Shown piece by piece: positions 1 through 8,902 of a stretch of 64,000 nt of DNA; within the stretch, counting starts at the first letter, position 1; each line of letters starts with the position of its first letter. Source of the DNA: Eubacterium sp. Its GTDB lineage: Bacteria > Bacillota > Clostridia > Oscillospirales > Acutalibacteraceae. Under the pieces are notes generated by a model. The model ran no database searches and was not told the DNA's origin. It saw only the letters and a list, made by a program, of their open reading frames with translations. The translations under genes were made by a program, and so were the position numbers. The DNA lies in the NCBI GenBank assembly GCA_022511205.1, contig JAFLRY010000001.1:1-64000 (forward strand), in the 5' to 3' direction.

Positions 1-52
1 TTACTCTCTTGCGCAACACGAAAGAGAGTAACGCCCTGCCACGGCAGTGGCA
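1..52. repeat. Two adjacent hairpins at the left edge (possible intergenic palindromic repeat)
   Basis: Bases 1-10 (TTACTCTCTT) pair perfectly with 22-31 (AAGAGAGTAA) around an 11-base loop. A second hairpin, TGCCAC-GGCA-GTGGCA, lies at 37-52. Neither has a T-tract on either strand, so they do not look like intrinsic terminators. They sit about 45 bases beyond the plsY stop. They could be an intergenic repeat copy, the leader of the next minus-strand gene, or the end of an RNA. Position against the window edge prevents a decision. Confidence 0.4.
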
Positions 53-95
53 AATATAATTATTAATAAAATGCTTAGTTAATGAAAAGAAAAAA

Positions 96-752
96 TTACT
101 TTTTCTTACTGCCTATTTTATTTTCCGTTCCATTAAAAATACGCTTTATATTCTCTCTGTGAGCGATCAGCACTATTGCGGTGAACAGGCACGCAACGAG
201 AACGAGGGTAATATTTTTATAAAACGCGAAAATCAGTATCGGGAAAAACAACGCGATAACGATCGAGCCGAGGCTTACCCATTTTGATATAAGGATAACC
301 GTTACAAATATTACGAATAGTATAAGCGCGATGCGCCAGTCAACGAGAATCACCATTCCCGTTGCCGCCGCCATTCCCTTTCCGCCTTTGAATTTAAAGT
401 AAAGCGGGAAAATATGACCTAAAACGCAGAAGAAGCCCGCGTATTCCTTATAAAGAATTACGGTAAATGCCGTGTCTGCATTATCGGCGATGGCAAAAAT
501 ATACTTAAACGGCGCGTTAAGAATTGCGAAGGCTATCAGCACCGCAACGGCAACCTTTAAAATATCGCCTATCATAGTCAGGGCGGCGAACTTTTTGCCG
601 TAGGTGCGAAGCATATTCGTTGCCCCCGCGTTTCCGCTACCGCTCTCTCTTATATCCTGCTTTGCGAGGACTTTGGAGAAAATAATTGAGAAATTGAAGC
701 TTCCTAAAAGATAGCAAATTACGGCGATCGCCGCATATTTTAATGCGATCAC
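96..752 (-). CDS. plsY: Glycerol-3-phosphate acyltransferase PlsY
   Basis: Membrane enzyme that moves the acyl group of acyl-phosphate (made by PlsX) to glycerol-3-phosphate, the first step of phospholipid synthesis. The 218-residue product is full length and very hydrophobic. It carries the PlsY signatures GSGNAGATN (residues 38-46), GHIFP (112-116) and FKGGKG (121-126), and ends in a basic tail. The start is GTG: the plus strand reads cac at 750-752. This GTG overlaps the TGA of der by four bases (GTGA), so translation is probably coupled to der. It is the last gene of the yceD-rpmF-der-plsY unit; der-plsY adjacency is common in Clostridia. Confidence 0.96.
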   Translation of the reverse strand: MIALKYAAIAVICYLLGSFNFSIIFSKVLAKQDIRESGSGNAGATNMLRTYGKKFAALTMIGDILKVAVAVLIAFAILNAPFKYIFAIADNADTAFTVILYKEYAGFFCVLGHIFPLYFKFKGGKGMAAATGMVILVDWRIALILFVIFVTVILISKWVSLGSIVIALFFPILIFAFYKNITLVLVACLFTAIVLIAHRENIKRIFNGTENKIGSKKK

Positions 753-2077
753 TTTTTGCTCTCTCCCCTTTCTCTGATGATAAATCTTATGGGAGTTCCG
801 TCAAGCCCGAAGAATTCTCTTATTTGATTTTCGAGATAACGCTGATATGAGAAATGGAAAAGCTCAGCGTTGTTAACGAAGAAAACGAATGTGGGCGGTC
901 TCGTGGAAGCCTGAGTGATATAGTATATCTTAAGCCTCTTGCCCTTGTCGGTGGGAGGCTGAACTCTTGCCGTAGCCGCCGCCAACGCTTCGTTGAGCCT
1001 GCCCGTTGAAATACGCATTGAATTCTGGGTGTGAACGAAGGCGATCATTTCAAAAAGCTTATCTATCCTCTGCCCTGTTTTCGCGGAGATAAACATTACA
1101 GGCGCGTAGCTCATAAAGGAGAAATCGTTGGCAAGCTTGTTTCGAAACTCGTTCATCGTATTCGTATCTTTCTCGATTGCGTCCCATTTATTCACGGCAA
1201 CGATGCAGGCCTTGCCCTGCTCAACGGCGATTCCAGCAACTTTGGAATCCTGCTCGGTGAAGCCCTCAGTTGCGTCTATCATAATAACGCAAACGTTCGC
1301 GCGCTCAACCGCCATTCTGGCGCGGATGATGCTGAATTTTTCAATAGCGTCATTAACACGGCTCTTTCTTCTTATACCGGCAGTGTCGATAAAATTGAAT
1401 TTTCCGAAGGAGTTTTCTACGAAGGTATCGGTAGTATCCCTAGTAGTGCCGGCAATATCGGATACGATAGCTCTGTTTTCGCCGCTTATCTTATTTACAA
1501 GCGAGGATTTGCCAACGTTTGGCTTGCCGATAATGGCAACGTTGATGATCTCCTCGTTTTCCTCTTCCTCCTCAGTTTCGGGAAAATACTTGATCACCTC
1601 ATCAAGCAGATCGCCCGTTCCGTGACCGTGAACGGAGGAAACGCCGATGGGATCGCCGAGACCGAGATTATAAAACTCATAAAATTCGGGATCCGGCTCG
1701 CCGATACTGTCGCACTTATTCACGCAAAGCACGACCGGTTTGCCCGTTTTTTGAAGCATTGCCGCAACTTCATAATCGGAAGCTACAACGCCGCAGGTAA
1801 GGTCTGTTACCAAAACGATAACGTCCGCCGTTTCAATAGCGATCTGCGCCTGAACTCTCATCTGGCTGATGATCGTGTCTGTGGAATACGGCTCAATACC
1901 GCCTGTATCAACCAAAAGAAAGTTGTGATTCAGCCACTCACAGTCGCCGTAGATCCTGTCTCTCGTAACACCGGGGGTATCGTCCACTATTGACAAACGC
2001 GTTCCTATTAACTTGTTGAAAAGCGTGGATTTGCCCACGTTCGGTCTGCCTACGATAGCAACTACCGGCTTACTCAT
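749..2077 (-). CDS. der: Ribosome biogenesis GTPase Der (EngA)
   Basis: Essential GTPase with two tandem GTPase domains that helps assemble the 50S subunit. Walker A motifs are GRPNVGKST (residues 10-18) and, about 170 residues later, GKPNVGKSS. Each is followed by a DT(A/P)G switch and an NKxD motif, and a KH-like domain ends the protein. The ORF track starts 60 codons too early, at 2257, and would overlap rpmF. The start at 2077 (MSKPVV...) has GGAGG five bases upstream and gives 442 residues, the normal family size. It follows rpmF and overlaps plsY. Confidence 0.97.
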   Translation of the reverse strand: MSKPVVAIVGRPNVGKSTLFNKLIGTRLSIVDDTPGVTRDRIYGDCEWLNHNFLLVDTGGIEPYSTDTIISQMRVQAQIAIETADVIVLVTDLTCGVVASDYEVAAMLQKTGKPVVLCVNKCDSIGEPDPEFYEFYNLGLGDPIGVSSVHGHGTGDLLDEVIKYFPETEEEEENEEIINVAIIGKPNVGKSSLVNKISGENRAIVSDIAGTTRDTTDTFVENSFGKFNFIDTAGIRRKSRVNDAIEKFSIIRARMAVERANVCVIMIDATEGFTEQDSKVAGIAVEQGKACIVAVNKWDAIEKDTNTMNEFRNKLANDFSFMSYAPVMFISAKTGQRIDKLFEMIAFVHTQNSMRISTGRLNEALAAATARVQPPTDKGKRLKIYYITQASTRPPTFVFFVNNAELFHFSYQRYLENQIREFFGLDGTPIRFIIRERGESKK

Positions 2078-2141
2078 ATGAACCTCCATTAGTAAAAAAG
2101 ACGGACATAATTGCCCGCCTTCATTCGACTGTTGATACGTT

Positions 2142-2327
2142 TTATGCTTCTTCCTTAGCAATGATTTCCTTGCCGTTGTAATAACCGCAGCTCTTGCATA
2201 CCTTATGAGGTACGGTGTAAGCTGAGCAGTTAGGACACTTAACAAGTGTAGGCGCATCTAACTTCCAAACGCTTGAACGTCTCTTATTTCTTCTTGCTGA
2301 TGAAACTCTTCTCTTGGGTACTGCCAT
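2142..2327 (-). CDS. rpmF: 50S ribosomal protein L32
   Basis: Small basic protein of the large ribosomal subunit, 61 residues. It begins MAVPKRRVS and has the zinc-binding pairs CPNC and CKSC, so this is the cysteine-containing, zinc-binding form. A strong AAAGGAGG lies eight bases before the ATG. It follows yceD (DUF177), the usual bacterial partner of rpmF, and shares its promoter at 2890-2918. Confidence 0.98.
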   Translation of the reverse strand: MAVPKRRVSSARRNKRRSSVWKLDAPTLVKCPNCSAYTVPHKVCKSCGYYNGKEIIAKEEA

Positions 2328-2362
2328 TTTTATAGCCTCCTTTATTCAAAAAAATGAATTAT

Positions 2363-2863
2363 TTACTCTTCATCAAGCAGCTGCAAAAGCGCCGCCATTC
2401 GCGGGTCGACCTCTTTTTTACAACTGCAATTACCAAGGTTAAGGTTTTTACCGCACTGCATACAAAGCCCCTTGCAATCTTCACTGCAAAGCATTTTTGC
2501 CGGTAAAAACAGCGTGATCTCCTCTTCTATAAGCTCGTCAAGATCAAGCACTCCGCTTTCAACAACGATATAATCGTCAAAATCGGCATCGCTTGCCATT
2601 TCGGAAACGAGTATCTTTTCAAGCTTAAAGCTGAATTTCTTGGATATATCCTCCGCGCAACGGTCGCAAACGCCGTAAAAATCAAACTCTACGTTGCAAT
2701 CGAGATAAACAACGCCCGCCTTGGCATAAATACTGCCGTTGACCGAAACACCGTTTTTTAAAGGATTATACCCTGAGTATTCAAGCTCGCTGAGATCTAA
2801 GGTTAAGCGAATGGGAATGACCTCGTTGCTTCCGTTAAAAAGATTCGTAAGGTCTATTCTCAT
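2363..2863 (-). CDS. yceD: YceD/DUF177 family protein
   Basis: Protein of the DUF177 (YceD) family, encoded next to rpmF across bacteria and linked to 23S rRNA accumulation or ribosome assembly. The 166-residue product has the family's cysteine pairs: CDRC in the middle and CxxCGKNL...CSCKKEVDPR near the C-terminus, where the 'DPR' motif is typical. GAGGTG lies five bases before the ATG. It is the first gene of its unit and is driven by the consensus promoter just upstream. The molecular role is less certain than the family call. Confidence 0.9.
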   Translation of the reverse strand: MRIDLTNLFNGSNEVIPIRLTLDLSELEYSGYNPLKNGVSVNGSIYAKAGVVYLDCNVEFDFYGVCDRCAEDISKKFSFKLEKILVSEMASDADFDDYIVVESGVLDLDELIEEEITLFLPAKMLCSEDCKGLCMQCGKNLNLGNCSCKKEVDPRMAALLQLLDEE

Positions 2864-2889
2864 ACCGTCACCTCTTCCCGCACCTAAGT

Positions 2890-2918
2890 ATTATAAATAT
2901 AAGATATTAATTTGTCAA
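2890..2918 (-). promoter_or_regulatory. Consensus SigA promoter for yceD-rpmF-der-plsY
   Basis: Read on the minus strand: TTGACA, a 17-base spacer, TATAAT. All twelve hexamer bases match the vegetative consensus. It lies about 25 bases before the yceD start and directly after the terminator at 2931-2959. This fits strong constitutive expression of a ribosomal-protein operon. Confidence 0.93.
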
Positions 2919-2930
2919 TAGAAAATTAAT

Positions 2931-2959
2931 AAAAAAGGCGCGGAAAACCACGCCTTTTT
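2931..2959 (-). terminator. Intrinsic terminator after the small P-loop gene
   Basis: Minus strand: stem AAAAAGGCG(t)GG, loop TTTT, arm CC(g)CGCC, then TTTTTT. It ends the pgi/P-loop unit and separates it from the promoter at 2890-2918. Confidence 0.88.
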
Positions 2960-2970
2960 GCTGATTAAAA

Positions 2971-3387
2971 CTAAATCTCCTCGCAGAAATCGAATATCTC
3001 AACGGGCAGATCCTCTTTATCACAGCTGATCGTGAAATAGAAGTTAACGTCCGTTGCCTCTGAAAGATCCGAAAGCATTTCAAAAAACTGAGGAAGCTGA
3101 GAATAATCTCTGCCTACGATCTTGAAGGTGGCGTCTACAAGAATATCGGTAACGTCATAGTTACCTGCACAAATTCCGGAAAGGAAGCCGTAAAATGCCT
3201 TGTGGCCCTTAATTCTATAGGTATCCGTCTCAAGAAGTCTTGCTCTTGAGGAGATATCATAGGTAAGCTTAGGGGATTTTTCAACGCAAACAACGTTTCC
3301 GTTTGAGCTTTCAATGCAGGTATTTACTAGATCGATAAGCTTCTTCGTTTTACCTGCGCCTTTGTTTCCGATAATCAGTTTAATCAT
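2971..3387 (-). CDS. Small P-loop ATP-binding protein of unknown role
   Basis: 138 residues starting MIKLIIGNKGAGKT, a Walker A motif at residues 7-14 followed by basic residues. A strand ending in 'ILVDAT' could be a Walker B-like element. No other domain is recognisable. Similar short clostridial proteins are sometimes labelled PilT-like or ATP-binding, but nothing here supports a pilus role. GGAGG lies nine bases before the ATG. It follows pgi by 41 bases without a visible terminator and is itself followed by one, so it is probably co-transcribed with pgi. Confidence 0.72.
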   Translation of the reverse strand: MIKLIIGNKGAGKTKKLIDLVNTCIESSNGNVVCVEKSPKLTYDISSRARLLETDTYRIKGHKAFYGFLSGICAGNYDVTDILVDATFKIVGRDYSQLPQFFEMLSDLSEATDVNFYFTISCDKEDLPVEIFDFCEEI

Positions 3388-3428
3388 TTATGAATCCTCC
3401 GTGATTTATTTCTTTCAATGCTATTCTA

Positions 3429-4775
3429 TCATATACCGAGTTCTTTTTCAAGTTTTTCTTTTTCACTTTCATAACCCGGTTTTCCGAGAAGCGCGAACAT
3501 ATTCTTTTTATAGCTTTCAACGCCCGGCTGGTTGAAGGGATTTACGCCTAAAATATAGCCCGAAACAGCACAAACCTTTTCAAAGAAGTAGATCATATAG
3601 CCGATGCTTTCAGCGTCTATCGCGTCTATTTCAAGCACGAGATTTGCAACTCCGCCCTCGGTGTGAGCAAGAAGAGTACCCTGGCGGGCCTTTTCATTGA
3701 TAAGGCTCATGGTCTTGCCCGCAAGGAAATTAAGGCCGTCAATATTTCCCTCCTGCTCGGTGATAACGAGATCATCCAGCGGCTTGTTGAATTTCAGGCA
3801 GGTCTCAAACATAAGCGGACCGCCGCTCTCCTGAATATACTGACCGACTGAATGAAGATCGGTTGAGAAAATGCAGGAAACGGGATAAAGTCCCTTGCCG
3901 TCCTTGCCTTCACTCTCGGCAAATAATTGTTTGAGCCATTCGTTGAACATAGTCATACACGGCTCGTAGGATATGAAGCACTCAAGCTTCTTCCCCGCCT
4001 CATAGAAGCAGTTTCTGATGGCGGCGTATTTAAGGCAGTCATTGGCGTTGATATCTTCGCTGCAAAGAGCATTTTGCGCCGTCTGAGCGCCTGCCATAAG
4101 CGCGTCAATATCAATTCCCGCGGCGGCGATGGGAAGCAGACCTACGGCTGTAAGAACGGAATATCTGCCGCCCACGTCATCGGGTACTACGAAGGTCTCA
4201 TAGCCGACCTCGTCGGCAAGCTCTTTAAGCGTTCCTCTTGCCTTATCGGTGGTGCAGAAAATACGCTTTGCGGCCTCCTCAGCCGAATACTTCTTATAGA
4301 TGATATCGCGGAAAATTCTGAAGGCGATCGCCGGCTCAGTAGTAGTTCCGCTCTTAGAAATAACGTTGATGCAGATATCCTTATCCTCGCAAAGAGAAAC
4401 AAGCTCAGTTACCATTGATGGGCTGATGGTGTTTCCGATGAAAAAGATCTGCGGAGTATCTTTTGCAAGGGCGTTGTAGTTTGGAGATTTGAGCGCCTCA
4501 ATAACCGCTCTCGCGCCGAGATACGAGCCACCAATGCCGATTACGATAAGGATATCACAGTTAGCCTTAATATATTCAGCGGCTTTTTTGATCCTTGCGA
4601 ATTCCTCTTTATCATAATCCGTGGGTAAAGTGACCCAGCCGAGAAAATCGTTTCCCGCGCCGCTCTTGTTATGGAGCGTTCTCATAGCTTCAACGGCTCT
4701 GCCGCTCATTGCCTCGATATCAGCGTTTGAAACAAATTTTTCAGCGTATTTATGAATAAGCTTTAATTTTTCCAT
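3429..4775 (-). CDS. pgi: Glucose-6-phosphate isomerase
   Basis: Cytosolic glycolytic enzyme interconverting glucose-6-phosphate and fructose-6-phosphate. At 448 residues it is the usual Firmicutes length. Signatures seen are the sugar-phosphate SGTTTEP loop (about 142), [14 protein letters not shown], and the C-terminal '[14 protein letters not shown]' segment. AAAGGAG lies about seven bases before the ATG, and a good promoter lies at 4817-4845. It probably carries the downstream small P-loop gene. Confidence 0.97.
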   Translation of the reverse strand: MEKLKLIHKYAEKFVSNADIEAMSGRAVEAMRTLHNKSGAGNDFLGWVTLPTDYDKEEFARIKKAAEYIKANCDILIVIGIGGSYLGARAVIEALKSPNYNALAKDTPQIFFIGNTISPSMVTELVSLCEDKDICINVISKSGTTTEPAIAFRIFRDIIYKKYSAEEAAKRIFCTTDKARGTLKELADEVGYETFVVPDDVGGRYSVLTAVGLLPIAAAGIDIDALMAGAQTAQNALCSEDINANDCLKYAAIRNCFYEAGKKLECFISYEPCMTMFNEWLKQLFAESEGKDGKGLYPVSCIFSTDLHSVGQYIQESGGPLMFETCLKFNKPLDDLVITEQEGNIDGLNFLAGKTMSLINEKARQGTLLAHTEGGVANLVLEIDAIDAESIGYMIYFFEKVCAVSGYILGVNPFNQPGVESYKKNMFALLGKPGYESEKEKLEKELGI

Positions 4776-4816
4776 TTTGATTCTCCTTTAGCAAATTTTG
4801 CTATTTCATTGTGTCT

Positions 4817-4845
4817 ATTTTACTACATTCTTTATTATATATCAA
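4817..4845 (-). promoter_or_regulatory. SigA-type promoter for pgi
   Basis: Minus strand TTGATA, 17-base spacer, TAAAAT, about 40 bases before the pgi start. The leader contains a short palindrome (AGCAAAATTTGCT) just before the Shine-Dalgarno site; no regulator is implied by this alone. Confidence 0.82.
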
Positions 4846-4855
4846 CTGATTTTAT

Positions 4856-6001
4856 TTAAATATTATTTAACAATTTTTTAAATATGTCTGAAAAGCTGAC
4901 TGTTTCAATATTTCTGTCAGACTTTAGATATATTGTTTTGATGACCTCTTCCCCTGAATAAACCACGATTGTTCCGAGATTGTCGTTTTTACTTATGGGT
5001 GCCGGCATTTCCTCATTGATATTATATTCATAGCTTATCTCACCGCTTCCGCGGGAAACGAGTATCTGCTCAGAGGCGTTGAACGACGGCTTAAGGCTCT
5101 TTTCCTTTCCTCCGAGTATCTTCACTTCTGTGATCTTAGATTCGTCAATTTCCGGCGTTATCAGCTCGTAATTGGCAAAGCCGAAATCAAGAAGATTCGT
5201 TGCTCCGTTGAAGCGGTCTTCGCTCGTATCGCTGCCCAGAACTACGGCAACCAAATTCATTCCCTCTCTCTCTGCTGTGGCGCAAAGGCAAAAGCCCGCG
5301 TTGGAGGTAGTGCCTGTTTTCAAGCCGGTAATGCCTTTATAGGTGTTGACAAGCTTATTGGTATTGTTCAGCTCAGTCTTGCCGCCTCTGAGATAATCCA
5401 GCCAGATCCCCGTATAATTTCCGATGATCTCATGCTTCATAACCTCAGTAGCCATAACGGCTATATCATAGGCGCAGGAATAGTGGCTCGTTACCGTATC
5501 GTCAAGACCGGTTGAGTTTTCGAAATTCGTGTTTTCAAGGCCGAGTTCGGTCGCTCTGTCGTTCATCATTTTAACGAAGCCCGTGTATGAGCCTGCAACG
5601 AATTCACCGAGCGCAACGCAGGCATCGTTGGCGGATGCTACGACTACCGCTTTAAGGAGCTCGTCAACAGTCATCGTCTCCCCAACTTCAAGCCAGATCT
5701 GCGAGCCGCCCATTGAAACGGCCGTCTCCGAAGCAGGCACCTCATCGGTAAGGGCGATCTTTCCGCTGTCTATCGCTTCAAGCACCAGTAAAATGCTCAT
5801 AACCTTTGTAACTGAAGCGGGAGAACAATGCTCATAGGCATTTCGCTCATAAATAATATCCCCCGTATCCATACACATAAGTATTGCCGAATTGGCGGAA
5901 AGCTCAAGCCTTTCTTCCTTTTTGGCTTCTTCAGCGAAGGCAACGGATACGCTTAAAAAGCATAAAGTCAGCGCAAGTATAAAGATCAAAGTTTTTTTCA
6001 T
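4856..6001 (-). CDS. D-alanyl-D-alanine carboxypeptidase (DacF/DacA-type, PBP5 family)
   Basis: Secreted low-molecular-weight PBP that trims the terminal D-Ala from peptidoglycan stem peptides. From the ATG at 6001 it has a signal peptide (MKKTLIFILALT... ending VAFAEE) and the serine-peptidase triad SVTK (63-66), SAN (123-125) and KTG (228-230). A beta-rich C-terminal domain and an amphipathic end (DIFKKLLNNI) follow, the usual membrane anchor. The track start at 6013 is less likely: GGTGAT sits five bases before the ATG at 6001 and overlaps the longer start. It is divergent from mtaB. DacF in B. subtilis acts in sporulation, but the paralogue cannot be assigned here. Confidence 0.92.
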   Translation of the reverse strand: MKKTLIFILALTLCFLSVSVAFAEEAKKEERLELSANSAILMCMDTGDIIYERNAYEHCSPASVTKVMSILLVLEAIDSGKIALTDEVPASETAVSMGGSQIWLEVGETMTVDELLKAVVVASANDACVALGEFVAGSYTGFVKMMNDRATELGLENTNFENSTGLDDTVTSHYSCAYDIAVMATEVMKHEIIGNYTGIWLDYLRGGKTELNNTNKLVNTYKGITGLKTGTTSNAGFCLCATAEREGMNLVAVVLGSDTSEDRFNGATNLLDFGFANYELITPEIDESKITEVKILGGKEKSLKPSFNASEQILVSRGSGEISYEYNINEEMPAPISKNDNLGTIVVYSGEEVIKTIYLKSDRNIETVSFSDIFKKLLNNI

Positions 6002-6033
6002 AGTAATCACCATTAAATCATATTCGATTTATA

Positions 6034-6062
6034 TTGTAATAATTACGCTGATTTGTTATAAT
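6034..6062 (+). promoter_or_regulatory. Extended -10 promoter for mtaB
   Basis: TTGTAA, 17-base spacer, TATAAT, with TG one base before the -10. The start codon is at 6091 and GGAG at 6077-6080. On the other strand a weaker TTATAA-17-TACAAT pair overlaps it and could serve the divergent carboxypeptidase gene. Confidence 0.85.
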
Positions 6063-6090
6063 TACTTTAATATTTTGGAGATCAATACTT

Positions 6091-7374
6091 ATGAAAGCTG
6101 CATTTTATACCCTTGGCTGCAAGGTCAATCAAACAGAAAGTGAATATATGGCGGAGCTGCTCGGCAAAGCGGGCTTTGAGATAGTAGCCCCAAATGAAGA
6201 AGCAGATTTTTATATCGTTAATTCCTGCACGGTTACCGCCACTGCGGATCAGAAAACGAGGCAGAACGTAAGAAGATTTAAAAGAAAGCATCCGAATTCA
6301 GCCGTTATATTAACGGGCTGTATGCCCCAGGCTTTTCCCGAGCAGGCAAAGGAGCTTCTTGAAGCCGATATCGTTCTCGGCAACAAAAACAACGGCGATA
6401 TTTTAAACCTTATCAATGAATATAACACTTCCAAAAACAGAGTTTTATCCATAAAAGACCACGCGAGCGGAGACCCATTCAGCGATTGCTCTATTAACAA
6501 ATTCAATGAAAGAGTGCGCGCCTTCGTTAAGATCGAGGACGGTTGCGACCGCTTTTGTTCCTATTGCATAATACCGATGTCAAGAGGTCGCGTACGTTCG
6601 AAGCCTCTCGATGATCTTAAAAAAGAAATCAAAAATCTTGCCGAAAACGGTATTAAAGAAATCGTTCTCGTTGGTATAAATCTTTCCGCCTACGGCAAGG
6701 GAGAGGATTTCAATATCGTAGACGCCGTTAAGCTTTGCGCGGAAAATGAAAGCATTCTGAGGGTCAGGCTCGGAAGCCTTGAGCCTGACCATATTACCGA
6801 TGAAATAATCGAACAGCTCAGCAAGATTGAAAAATTCTGCCCTCAGTTTCATATCTCTCTGCAAAGCGGTTGCGATAAAACGCTTAATAGTATGAACAGG
6901 CATTACACCGCCGAGGAATACAGGGAGCTTTGCGATAAGCTGAGAAATGCTTTTGATGATACTTCACTGACTACTGACGTTATGGTGGGCTTTAACGAGG
7001 AAAGCGAAAGCGATTTCAAGGAAAGCCTTGAATTTGTTAAATCGATTGGCTTTGAAAAGGTTCACGTATTCCCCTATTCTCAGCGCGAAGGCACTAACGC
7101 TTCAAAAAAGGGCGATTCCGTTCCGAAACAGGAAAAAGAACGCCGTGCCATAATAATGATAAATGAAACGGAGAAAATCAGAAAAGCTTATTTCGAATCA
7201 CTTATCGGTAAAACGGTGTGCGTTCTTTTTGAAAATGAGATAAATAAGGGCGTTTATCAGGGGTATACGAAAAATTACACCCCTATAAGAATTAAGAGCG
7301 TTGAAAACATCGTCGGAAAAGAATTAAACGTTACTATCACTGGGATATCAGAAGAATACTGCTTGGCTAAATAA
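6091..7374 (+). CDS. mtaB: tRNA t6A37 methylthiotransferase MtaB
   Basis: Radical-SAM enzyme that converts t6A37 of ANN-decoding tRNAs to ms2t6A. The N-terminal UPF0004 domain has its three cluster cysteines at C10 (LGCKVNQ), C46 (NSCTVTA) and C77 (TGCMPQ). The radical-SAM CxxxCxxC is C152-C156-C159, and a C-terminal TRAM-like domain follows. The KVNQxE pattern separates MtaB from MiaB and RimO. The 427-residue length is normal. Its last eight bases overlap the convergent lipoprotein gene, and no terminator is seen between them. Confidence 0.94.
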   Translation: MKAAFYTLGCKVNQTESEYMAELLGKAGFEIVAPNEEADFYIVNSCTVTATADQKTRQNVRRFKRKHPNSAVILTGCMPQAFPEQAKELLEADIVLGNKNNGDILNLINEYNTSKNRVLSIKDHASGDPFSDCSINKFNERVRAFVKIEDGCDRFCSYCIIPMSRGRVRSKPLDDLKKEIKNLAENGIKEIVLVGINLSAYGKGEDFNIVDAVKLCAENESILRVRLGSLEPDHITDEIIEQLSKIEKFCPQFHISLQSGCDKTLNSMNRHYTAEEYRELCDKLRNAFDDTSLTTDVMVGFNEESESDFKESLEFVKSIGFEKVHVFPYSQREGTNASKKGDSVPKQEKERRAIIMINETEKIRKAYFESLIGKTVCVLFENEINKGVYQGYTKNYTPIRIKSVENIVGKELNVTITGISEEYCLAK

Positions 7375-8563
7375 CCGCTTTAATATTTTTTACCTCCTGT
7401 GATACTGAGTTGTTTTTCTTATCGGTCAGATAGCTAAAGGAGAAAATATAAAAGCCCCCTACCCTTTCAAGCTGATACAGATAGGATATTTGCCTTGAAA
7501 TAATGTCATTGTTGTCAATAAATTCATTGATGGCGTAGCTTTGATCGGAGGAGGCGAATTTGTCCTCCTGTCCCGACTTATAGAGCGGCAGACCGATGTA
7601 AAGCTTGCAAGAGGTGACGAGATCCTGCCAAGTTTTAACCGTACTGGCAAAGGGCTGAACCTCGTTGTAAAATCCGAAATAAACCTGCGGGCATATGTAA
7701 TCGAGAAAGCCCTCTTCGGTAGACCATCGCTCAACGTCCGCATACTGACTGTTGTAATTTGTGGATATTTTCGATTGCGGGCTGATCCCGAATAACACGG
7801 TTGAGTTGATCTCTTTTATCGCGGAATAGACTGCTTTTACCATATTTGATACCGTTTCACGTCTCCAATTCGAGAGGTTCAGCTTCCCGCCGTTTTCTAT
7901 GTATTCATCATATTCCTTTTTATCGATGTCCTTATTCGTGGTGGGGTAAAAATAATCGTCGAAATGGATAGCGTCTACGGCGTAATTGCTGACGATCTCC
8001 CTAACGCCGTTCACGATAAGCTCGGTGACCTCAGGCGCGGCTGGATTAAAATATATTTTCTCGCTGATGTAGACGTTTGATTTTTTATCCTTGCTGTTGT
8101 ACCATTGCTTTGCGACGTTGCCGTCAGCCAGCTCGTTTATATCTGCCGATTGACTTACACGGTAGGGATTGATCCAAGCTTCGATTCTAAGGCCCAAATC
8201 GTGTGCCACTGCAATCATTATCTCCAGCGGATCGTATTTCAGCTCGCTCCCCTGCAGACCGAAACAGTATTTCGAAACAGGAAAATAATCTGATTTATAA
8301 AACGCGTCAGCGCAGGGGCGAACCTGCACCGTAACTGTATTTAATCCGATAGATTTTACCTTTTTAAAGGCGGATTTGATTTTTTTCTCAAAATCCTTTG
8401 CGGTATCACAGCTTGTTGTGATACTTTCAAGCTCAAAATAGGATATCCAAACCGAACGCACGTAAACGGCATTCGGCGGATCAACGGAATCGGACGGTTG
8501 AGGAACGGAACATCCGCAAAGCAATAATACGAATGATAACAAACAAATAATTATTTTCTTCAT
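7367..8563 (-). CDS. Lipoprotein, family 10-like glycosyl hydrolase (GHL10/DUF187)
   Basis: Predicted surface lipoprotein with a lipobox LCGC, lipidated Cys at residue 18 from the ATG at 8563. The body is a TIM-barrel GHL10 domain: 'VRSVWISYFELE' near the start, 'GLNTVTVQVRPCADAFYKSDYFP', 'GLRIEAWINPYRVS', 'VDAIHFDDYFYP' and 'YICPQVYFGF'. Family members are thought to act on peptidoglycan or other glycans; the substrate here is unknown. The track start (GTG, 8572) is three codons longer and leaves less room for a ribosome site. It converges on mtaB and is divergent from the zinc-ribbon gene. Confidence 0.88.
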   Translation of the reverse strand: MKKIIICLLSFVLLLCGCSVPQPSDSVDPPNAVYVRSVWISYFELESITTSCDTAKDFEKKIKSAFKKVKSIGLNTVTVQVRPCADAFYKSDYFPVSKYCFGLQGSELKYDPLEIMIAVAHDLGLRIEAWINPYRVSQSADINELADGNVAKQWYNSKDKKSNVYISEKIYFNPAAPEVTELIVNGVREIVSNYAVDAIHFDDYFYPTTNKDIDKKEYDEYIENGGKLNLSNWRRETVSNMVKAVYSAIKEINSTVLFGISPQSKISTNYNSQYADVERWSTEEGFLDYICPQVYFGFYNEVQPFASTVKTWQDLVTSCKLYIGLPLYKSGQEDKFASSDQSYAINEFIDNNDIISRQISYLYQLERVGGFYIFSFSYLTDKKNNSVSQEVKNIKAVI

Positions 8564-8565
8564 AC

Positions 8566-8593
8566 TTGACACTTTCTTTTTATTTAGTAAAAT
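8566..8593 (+). promoter_or_regulatory. SigA-type promoter for the zinc-ribbon/DUF1294 pair
   Basis: TTGACA, 16-base spacer, TAAAAT, about 18 bases before the ATG at 8612. The -35 is perfect and the spacer one base short of ideal. Confidence 0.75.
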
Positions 8594-8611
8594 TATTTAT
8601 AGGTGATAACT

Positions 8612-8902
8612 ATGGAATATAGGCTCGGAACGGCATTAAAAATCAAAGACAGCGGAGAAACTCTTGCCCTCACCTGCCCCAAATGCGGTGAGAAGGTTGA
8701 ATTTCGCGTGTTTTCAAACTCAGAAACAAGGCTTGAATCAAGCTTTCCCTTCGTTAATATAGGAAACGTTTATTTTCTCATATGCCCGAAGTGCGCAGGC
8801 ATATTCACTGTTGACCGTGAAAACGGCAAAAGCTTTGACAAGGGCTTGAAAACCTCAATACTTGATATCGATCTTAAAACACTGAAAGAGTTTAAAGAAT
8901 GA
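8612..8902 (+). CDS. Small zinc-ribbon protein of unknown function
   Basis: 96 residues from the ATG at 8612; AGGTGAT lies four bases upstream. The track's GTG at 8603 is inside this Shine-Dalgarno site. Two CPKC pairs (C22/C25 and C58/C61) would bind one zinc ion. The rest is polar and there is no signal peptide. It overlaps the DUF1294 gene by four bases (ATGA), so the two are translated together. The function is not recognised. Confidence 0.78.
   Translation: MEYRLGTALKIKDSGETLALTCPKCGEKVEFRVFSNSETRLESSFPFVNIGNVYFLICPKCAGIFTVDRENGKSFDKGLKTSILDIDLKTLKEFKE

Noticed and set aside
1031-1993. 320-codon plus-strand ORF
   Set aside because: Antisense shadow of der, whose motifs and ribosome site are clear on the minus strand.
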